Assembly (NCBI RefSeq): GCF_963675165.1
Contig: NC_087390.1
Coordinates: 4,163,301-4,227,300, forward strand
Length of the DNA: 64,000 nucleotides
Source of the DNA: Halichondria panicea
Lineage: Eukaryota; Porifera; Demospongiae; Suberitida; Halichondriidae
Reading direction: 5' to 3'
The number at the start of each line of letters is the position of its first letter. Position 1 is the first letter of the stretch. Below are positions 56,842 through 64,000 of the stretch, in pieces. Both the position numbers and the translations under genes were made by a program. The notes under the pieces were generated by a model. The model saw only the letters and a program-made list of their open reading frames with translations. It was not told where the DNA came from and made no database searches.

Positions 56842-59800
56842 TTAGTGCAGTCTTCTCGATTTCATTGGTACTTGACTTGTTATCGTTTTTCCAGAATAAC
56901 AAGATCTGCATACCATCATCTGTGACAGTGAATTGCATGAATCAGTAACAAGAAAACATTGTAGTATTACTGCACCCTCGCAAAAAATACGCCCACACTT
57001 TTCGGCCAGAACTTTAGGCATGAGAGGGGAAGGGCGTATTTTTTTTACGAACAGCTATAAAGTTTTATTCGAAAATACGCCCACTACCTGAAGGTCTAGC
57101 ATCATTGCCACCTGTTATTTGTATCATTGATGAGTTACGTACTGTACAAAATGAACATTTCAAATTAAAGCTATAATTATGATCTAAAGGGGAAATTTTA
57201 CTGAACATGGAAACGTATTCGTTGCTCTTCATGTAAGGGCAGGGATAGTAGTTAGTTGGGCATCTTCCTAGAGACCTATATACACGTATCAAGTATACAT
57301 TCTGGGTACTTTCTCCACAGAAGAAACAGCAAGCCATGCAATTAGGCAAGGTAACTTGCATAATTGAGTGATCTACTTTTCTTCTGTTCAAATCTTCGAG
57401 GGCAAACAGAACGACACGTTATAACTATGTTCTAGCTGTACCAACATAGAGTAGAGTCTACTAGCGCTACTCACTAATGAAACTGCTGTTCTTCGCTATT
57501 TATTGTGAACAGGTGATATTTTAGCTACTGTGCATGCTCAAACTCTTCTGGGTGGGCGTATTTTCAAGTCAAAATTCCTTTGTGAGAAGTTTGTAACAAA
57601 AAAGGGATGGGCGTATTTTGGCTAACTTATTGGGTACGTCTTTCCAACTGTAACAGCATTGTGATCATTATACAAAAAATCAATAGTGTGCAACTTACAT
57701 CATTCCTCTTGGGAGCACACCGCTGATGGTAGATATGCCCACAGAAGAAGATGACATAGTCTGACTGCTCGTCTATAGTGACAACAAGACTATCATAAAG
57801 ACTGTCATATTCTCATTGCTTGGTTACTATAATTATAGCACACATTCAGGAGTTGTAACGTATATGCATGATATTATTGCTTTTTAATAAGTGCTGACAT
57901 CAGCATTTTACATTCAAATTGCACAGGAAGCGACTCATCACCAAGTGTGCAGATATTTTTCCATATCGCACACCCGAAAGTATTATTGCACACTTGTTAT
58001 TGCACACTAGGAAGTGATTCTTATTTGGAATGAACGTTTCATGATGAGTAAAACAATCGTGATAAGAAGAGATAGCTAGCTATAGCTATAGTTAGTGTTC
58101 AGAGGACACTTCTGTGAGTAGATTTACCTACACCAGAGAGTTCTCATCTCGACAGGTCTTCTTTTGAGCGGGAGGCAGTAAGTCCAACGTATTTACTACA
58201 GAAGATATCTGTTGTAACGGAAATCCAATGTTTATAGTGCATCCACTGAGTTGAGCTCCTTGAAATAAGCCTGTTTGACCACCTGGCATCTTTAGTTCGG
58301 GCGTTGAGTTTTCAGATGTCCCAGCTGAATTTCCACTGATTATACGGGACATTTGCTTTTGTTGCTGAAGGGAGGTTGACTTGTAGGAGTTTAGGCTTTG
58401 GATGTTTTTGTGTCCTGATTGTTGCTGGATCTAGGTGTCTGGAACATTTTGTTTAGATAGTAGAGTTATCATGGTCTTTCTTGCTGAATGATTTGTTTTT
58501 TTCCCTTGTAGGTTTCCCTTCTCTGCAAGAGTGTTCATGATCGTTCCAATCTTGTTTCGACCCATTGGTTGCCGTTTATACCAACATTTGTCACTTGCCT
58601 GGCAATTAATGGCCAAATAGAATGGAGACTCCAGCAGACACATGGATGGTGGTTGGTTTTCGATAAACTTCTCAAAGAGAGCAACTGGGCACTGCTCAGG
58701 ATTTTCTGGAGTGGCCCACATCTTTGGTCGAAAAGGACGACAACCGCCTGCTTGTCCATTTCTGGTCTTGGTGTCACGCTCGTTAAATACGACATACTTC
58801 AGACCATTACTGTCAGACTGGATGCTGAAGTCACCAAACGTGAGCTTGTGATGCTCGTCTCTTCCTCGCATACCTATGTGCATGGTCAGAAGGAACCATA
58901 TCGTGTGCTGAAGGTTCTCCGCTGAGCAAGAACCTAAGGCGTCGCAGTCCCAGAATTTTCTTATCTCGTCCTATTCGAGTGCTTCTGCAGCATTAGCTCT
59001 GTTTCCTTTCCCTTCTTTTTTCAGTTGCTTTCGAATGGCTTTAAGCTTTTCGTTTGAAGAAGCAAACTGGACGTCTCGAATGATGCTGTAGCTTTTGTGG
59101 TGGTATTTGGTGAGGTGTCTGTCAAGGCTACTTCGAAGCGACGTTATGGTATCTGGCTTGTATGCTGCACCGTTATTTTTTCGCACTTTGCAGTAGTAGT
59201 GTCCCAGGAGTCGGTTCAATTCGACTGGTGGGATCTTCAATTGGCCTTGTTTCACCTACCAACTTCGACCACTCATACCATTTTTTTACGTCATATTTTG
59301 TTTTCTTTTCGTTTTTTGTTCTTCCACGAAGCGTTCCAGTTCTTCATCGTCTAGGTCTGCTGGGATATGTGGTATTAGAGCAATAGGTGGGGCTGGAATT
59401 GGGGCACTGTCCATATTAGAGACTGAGTTTGGAGGAGTGGGACGAGTAATTGGAATTAAGGGGTGGGGCTGGTCTGCTAGGGTTGTCAGTCATGTAGGTT
59501 CAGTTGCTAGGGTAGTTAGAAGTGTAGGCTCAGCTAGAAAGTCTCGGAATATCTCTTTGTCAAAGAAGTCTTGCAGGGAGCTGTTCATAGCGAGTTATTT
59601 AAATAAAGGGTTACTATGCAACGTTTTATAGCTAGCTTTTGTGCCTGTACATGTAGCTATCTCAAGGTAACCAAGCAATAAATGCATTATCCATAGGATA
59701 ATATCATAAAATCTTTGCACACAGGCGGGTAAATATCAGGTCAAGATAAAATTGGCTAAGTCACCCAGGTTCTGTGTGACATTGAATCACACACACTTTT

Positions 59801-62800
59801 AAGCTGCTACTTTGCAATGAAAAATCTACTGTCATACAGATAATGGGCCCCTATTCTCATAAATCTATATACCGTATAGCGCAAAATTTTCGAGGCACTT
59901 ATATTTCGTGGAATGGCCTCCAAAAGCATTTCATTGCATAATGTTCGCGGAACAACTGTACTGGAAGCCATGCCTTTAATCTTTGCACGTTATAGCAATA
60001 ATTCTAATTAAAGAACAATTTTCGTGGACTTAATTGTCGTGTAGGATTGCTAACCCACGAAATCCGCGAAAATTAAGCCCCTTGAAAATGTCGCGCTATA
60101 CGGTAATTATACCGCTTAGTTGTGCTAGCTAGCTTGTCAAGCCAACTGATTGGTGGTGGTGGTGTCAGTTAAAGCAAAGTCCTTACAAAAATGCATGTTT
60201 TGATTGTATCCACTAACCCATGTCAATAACTTCTCCACAACAGGTTTTACACTTTGCATCATCTACAGAGAAGAATAGACGGATGTCATGCAGAGGTTAT
60301 AATTATAGGGGAAAAGAACTATTTGACTCCCTAAACATAGAATCGGTGGCTTACTTACTGTCAACATGGATTGGACGCTTTTGGAGCCGATGCAACTTTT
60401 CCATGAGGCTGTGACTGTGAAAGTTATAGAGTTATAATTATACAAACCAAGAGTCAGGTGACAGCAACCACGCAAGAGCAAAAATTGTTTTTCTAGCACG
60501 TTACATTGCTGGTATTGCAACAGCAAAAAGTTGATGGCATTGCATACCTGTCTTTAACAAGGATTTTCTTACAACCTTCCCTCAAGTTTACCTGCACATG
60601 TATAAAGGGAAGAACTGCGTAAACAACGCTGAACGTAATATTATTAATTATACTCCCACCATAAACACCAACTAGCACTTTGGGATATACTTACTTGAAC
60701 TTGAAAATCTTGCAATAGTTTGACCAATGAGCGCCCAAGATTAGGGATCTCTGTCCGCTCTGGAATTTTCTGAAGAAATAACAACACATTCAACAGGCAT
60801 GCACAGTTCATTAATGTTGTTACGATGAGTGATTGGTGATTTTGTCAGTGACGTATCCAGCTATGGGATCAGGGTGCTCAAGCACCTCCCTAAGCTAAAA
60901 ATTATTATTGTCATAACGGTGAGCAGCACTATAGCTATTCAGATTGAAAGCCGCTCTCGCGTAATGTTTACATGTAAGTGTGAATATTGATTCATTTAGG
61001 CTATGAAGTCCAATTTCAATTCCGACATATAATGCAAGGAAGTACTTTGGACACTGCATATACAGTAGAAGCATGTGACACATAATTATATTGCACAACA
61101 AGAAAACCAGTTTAACTGTGGTGATCATGCATGAATAAAATTCATTGCTTCGTACATTTAAGTACATACAAGTATATACGTGAATCAGAAACTATAACAT
61201 TTACACTTGTCATTAAACTACTTCACAGAACACCTCACCTTGATGAGCTTTGTGGGGTCAATGTGTGTTCCAACATTGTTCAACAGACCGGTGATGAACG
61301 CTGTGCTCGAGAAACAGAAGATATTATACATACAAATTAAGCAACACATGGGTCAACTACTTTTATACGTGTCGAGCACTGAGTAGGGGCCATGATCACA
61401 GGTGGCCGGTATATACAATGTACATGTTTAGGGCTACCGATCAGTTAGTAGAAACTACGTGTATTTAGTGTTTGCACAGCACATACGTACTTGGTTTGTG
61501 TATAGAAAGTGATATGAGCAGCTCCCAAAGATCTTCATCTCCTTCCTCCATCGTAAACTCAATTGCCTGTATAATAGATAAACATACAGAAGTATAACAT
61601 ACAATGTAATTTTTCCTGTCAAATACATTTAACACTTGAAATTCAGTATGTTGAAGATCCCGTTATAGACAGTGAGAACAGTATGTACACTTTGATAACA
61701 CGTTGATTTCCCATGCAGAGCTCATCATCAATACATGTACATACATGACTGAGTTTACCATGTCAACGTCTTCCAATTTCTTGATGATGAGCTCCAAGGC
61801 TGCCTTTTGGTTACCCATCCTTCCTGTGAGTATCGAAAGAGAGAGCTAGCTATGATAGCAATACAAAGCTTTAAAGTGCTGCTATCTCACCTAGTAAGTA
61901 GACCATCTCCTTGTAGCGCTTGTTGTACTCACACACCTCAAGAGCCTGCAAATTTCAGAACAGTAAGACGAGTGAAATTACGCCAAGGAGTCTTAGGGCA
62001 GCTAGTAAACGTTCTCGAATAAAAACCTGTATGAACTAATAATGGCAATGCTGGTTGGACCAATTCCTACGTGTACCACTAGAGCTAATCGCGTCAACAA
62101 CGACTCTTGAGTATAAGCATTCGGGCTGTTAGCTTATAATAGTACACATGAAGACGTAACTAGAGATTAAAATTATGCTATGCTCATATGCATAATTAAC
62201 TAATGGCAAATGCTGCCCTCACCTTCTGTAGTGGGATGTCATTGCAGGATCTGAGGAAAAGTAGCAGCTTGTCGGGATCAAAACGAGCATAGAGCTCCAC
62301 CTGTCTCTCGTGGTACACACCCCCACACTTGGGGTCCTGCTCAAACAGGCAGTCAAGGTACTGCACGTGGTGGTATAAACAAGTTATTAGTGAAGATAGT
62401 TGAAGCACCACACGCGTACGTACTAAATGTAGTAACTAAGGGTAAATGCTTTCTTACCATGTGCAAATACTTTTCGTGGCTTGATACATCCAGTTCCTTG
62501 ACCACTTTTTGAGGCTGTACAGGAGTAAATAAAGATCATTACTCTAGCAGTATCATTTTAGATGTAGAGAAATGATCACTCACTGGTACATCTTGTCTGC
62601 ATTCCACTAGCAGTTTAACAGCTCGCTAGAAAGATGAAACAAACCGTCATTGAGAATAGTTGAGAATTTGATGCACAGCAATACCTGTGTGTCCACCTTC
62701 AGGAGTGGTATGAGGTTTTCCACTAGAGCCGAGTAGAGTTTTTTCTGTTGGATTAGCTCAAATACCTCGATGTGCCCTTGTCTAAGAGGAGAATAAACAT

Positions 62801-64000
62801 TACTTTCATACAGTCATCTATATGCCAAATCTTAGTATTGTATACAATCTACGTACGAAGTGCAGATGGGGAAATGAGGAATGGTTACTAAAAACAAAAC
62901 ATACTGTAGATAGATCTTCATAGCCTCATCGAACTGCTCAAGGTCTTCGTGTCTGCAGTGGAATCAACTATCCACTATAAAATTAATGCTGTTGAATACA
63001 TAAAGAGCATTAAATAGTAAAGTACTCTACTGTACTTACAGACAAGCCTTGACCTTCAGTAGCCCCTTATTGCCTGGGTCATACTGCATTCTCATCTGAA
63101 TCAAGGCAACACAATTATACATATATGTGCAAGCAGAAGTGGCTTTTATAGGTATACTCCATAATTATATATATACGTCGAGCTGGTGATCATTTGTTGT
63201 GCTCATGCATTATGTATTCCATACGTACATGTATATTTTGGCTCTGGCAAGTAAGTTTATGGATGAGATTGATGGCTACTTGGACTTCGTGACAAAATTA
63301 ATACACACACGACCCTTTAGCTGTTAATGACTAACGAAATACAGTGACTGTTGTTCAGTGCACGTATACTCTGAAGAACTGAGCCAAAACTTGTACCTCT
63401 ACTGCGTTGATGATGACCTGAGGGCTGTACAAGGTGGTGGGCCATGCCTTGATCACCTGGTACACCGTCTGTGCATACAAGAGAAAGTAATAACAGCAAT
63501 TGTTATAAATCGTACAGCTGCATGTACAATCGCTTGGTAACAGTCAAACTACTTACAATTAACTTATGTAGCTGCATGGTCTGGGGCATGATTGAAGCAG
63601 ATTTCATCATGACAACAGGCAAATTAGCAGAATTAATATAATTATGTAGCTCACAGGAAAACATTAATAATAGTCAGTGTAAAAGGCAAAGAGTCAATAG
63701 GTTAGCCCAAGCTACGTAGTTGATACCTGGCAGTCTTCCTGCAGCAGCTCGTGGAGCACCAGTTCGTAGATGGCCGGACTAAGTACTGGGTCACTGATTG
63801 GAATGAAGGGGCGGATCTCCTATACATGAAAATATGTAGTTTATAAGCTTGACAGAGCAATCTAGAAGTGTGTAATTTTTATGAGGCCATTTTTTTATGT
63901 TATGGGCAGCAACTGCATTGTGGTGGGGAATTACTACCATAATTGTACTGCAGTATGCGACTAACTTTGAGTTGCTTCTTTTGCATGAAGGTGACAATAA
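56842..64000 (-). CDS. VPS41: VPS41, HOPS-complex subunit, C-terminal 19 exons (5' end outside window)
   Basis: VPS41 tethers late endosomes and AP-3 vesicles to lysosomes within HOPS. Complement exons: 63966..>64000, 63727..63819, 63397..63468, 63040..63095, 62905..62952, 62685..62781, 62584..62625, 62458..62514, 62223..62360, 61891..61945, 61759..61823, 61491..61566, 61239..61300, 60695..60769, 60548..60591, 60359..60414, 60218..60262, 57699..57772, 56842..56919. All are in phase and give about 421 codons. Signatures are EIRPFIPISDPVLSPAIYE, the clathrin-heavy-chain-repeat helices (YLDCLFEQDPKCGGVYHERQ, KEMVYLLG, FITGLLNNVGTHIDP) and REGCKKILVKD. A C-terminal RING-H2 is split over three exons (CKTC; FCGHIYHQRC; CRSC). 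The last intron holds the inverted-repeat cluster at 56,981-57,621. The one before it holds a Crypton and a MITE. Confidence 0.95.
56981..57621. repeat. Cluster of inverted AAAATACGCCCA motifs enclosing a small frame
   Basis: Left copies at 56,983-56,995 (+), 57,027-57,045 (-) and 57,071-57,084 (+) face right copies at 57,551-57,565 (-) and 57,607-57,619 (-). Inner arms at 57,071 and 57,565 define a 495-bp inverted-repeat unit within the last VPS41 intron. A minus-strand Cys-rich frame ends at 57,065 (MACCFFCGESTQNVYLIRVY...KCSFC). It has no conventional start or splice link I can defend, and the true last VPS41 exon lies beyond it. Confidence 0.6.
58128..59588 (-). pseudogene. Crypton tyrosine recombinase (DUF3504-type), decayed
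   Basis: One minus-strand frame of 487 codons starts MNSSLQDFFDKEIFRDFLAE at 59,588. Its N-terminal part is Pro-rich. A core-binding domain follows (PPVELNRLLGHYYCKVRKNN, DTITSLRSSLDRHL, KKEGKGNRANAAEALE), then the catalytic domain. All tyrosine-recombinase positions remain: Arg241 in GMRGRDEHH, Lys274 in DTKTR, His367-x-x-Arg370 in NHSARKT, His393 in GHKNIQS and Tyr402 in LNSYKS. In-frame stops lie at codons 33, 101, 111, 206 and 386. Homology continues out of frame across codons 101-111, which indicates a compensating frameshift pair. Such proteins cut and join DNA through a Tyr-DNA intermediate, and animal KIAA1958-like genes derive from them. It sits in a VPS41 intron in the same orientation as the gene. 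No TIR or target duplication is expected for Cryptons. Confidence 0.92.
59872..60103. mobile_element. CCGTATAGCG-family MITE in VPS41 intron
   Basis: A 232-bp element with tips CCGTATAGCGCAAAATTTTC and the inverse (TGTCGCGCTATACGG), TA on both sides. It is a subfamily variant in which GGGTAA is replaced by CAAAAT. Confidence 0.9.
60104..60217. other. Intron remainder before VPS41 RING exon
   Basis: A short unremarkable intron sequence with a (GGT)n-like run 'ggtggtggtggtg' leads to the donor side of exon 60218..60262. Confidence 0.4.

Noticed and set aside
57065..57391. Frame first taken as the last VPS41 exon because of its KCSFC pair
   Set aside because: No acceptor gives the required phase 0. 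The exon 56842..56919 does, and it supplies the expected CRSC pair and a stop.
58569..58925. 118-codon plus-strand frame
   Set aside because: It is antisense to the Crypton catalytic domain.
61891..61945. Suspected frameshift in a VPS41 exon
   Set aside because: On recounting, the exon is 55 bp and the phase agrees with both neighbours.

Overview
The window looks like nuclear DNA of an early-branching animal, most probably a demosponge. It is AT-rich. Genes are close together, have many tiny exons and short introns, and encode animal families (TAMM41, lysosomal-type beta-galactosidase, TRIM-NHL, an ankyrin-ZU5-Death protein, VPS41). Introns and intergenic DNA are filled with short inverted-repeat elements, many inserted at TA. 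Naming the phylum is inference from gene content and style, not a database match. Exon coordinates were derived by hand from GT/AG sites and checked for reading-phase consistency. No transcript data were available.

Layout. 1-3,200: repeats, including a 984-bp foldback element. 3,645-4,589 (-): small unrecognised four-exon gene. 5,940-6,077 (+): small ORF or terminal exon. 6,600-8,500: duplicated repeat block cut by a MITE. 9,362-18,485 (-): eight-exon coiled-coil/Kelch gene that has undergone a tandem two-exon duplication. 18,930-25,440: transposon graveyard, with two decayed pieces of one reverse transcriptase family (-) on either side of a Ty3/gypsy element that has 5-bp target duplications. 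25,441-29,640: tandem repeats and interlocked inverted repeats.

29,675-33,686 (-): TAMM41, the mitochondrial CDP-diacylglycerol synthase. It shares a 106-bp divergent promoter interval with a two-exon GH35 beta-galactosidase (33,793-37,668, +). 40,103-42,139 (+): TRIM-NHL protein with its whole coding sequence in one exon. 43,477-55,089 (-): 19-exon ankyrin-ZU5-Death gene of 942 codons in which nearly every ankyrin repeat is its own phase-0 exon of about 99 bp. 56,842-64,000 (-): the 3' 19 exons of VPS41 (HOPS complex), ending in its RING-H2 domain. One VPS41 intron contains a decayed Crypton (tyrosine recombinase) element in the same orientation.

The host genes do not form one pathway. TAMM41 serves mitochondrial cardiolipin synthesis. 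GLB1 and VPS41 belong to lysosome function and delivery. The TRIM-NHL and ankyrin-ZU5-Death proteins look like ubiquitin/RNA and death-fold signalling factors. I found no CRISPR array, rRNA, operon-like or prokaryotic system. The most notable items are the Crypton with all catalytic residues still recognisable, the exon-per-repeat ankyrin-ZU5-Death gene, the divergent TAMM41/GLB1 pair, the Kelch exon duplication, and several dated nested insertions.
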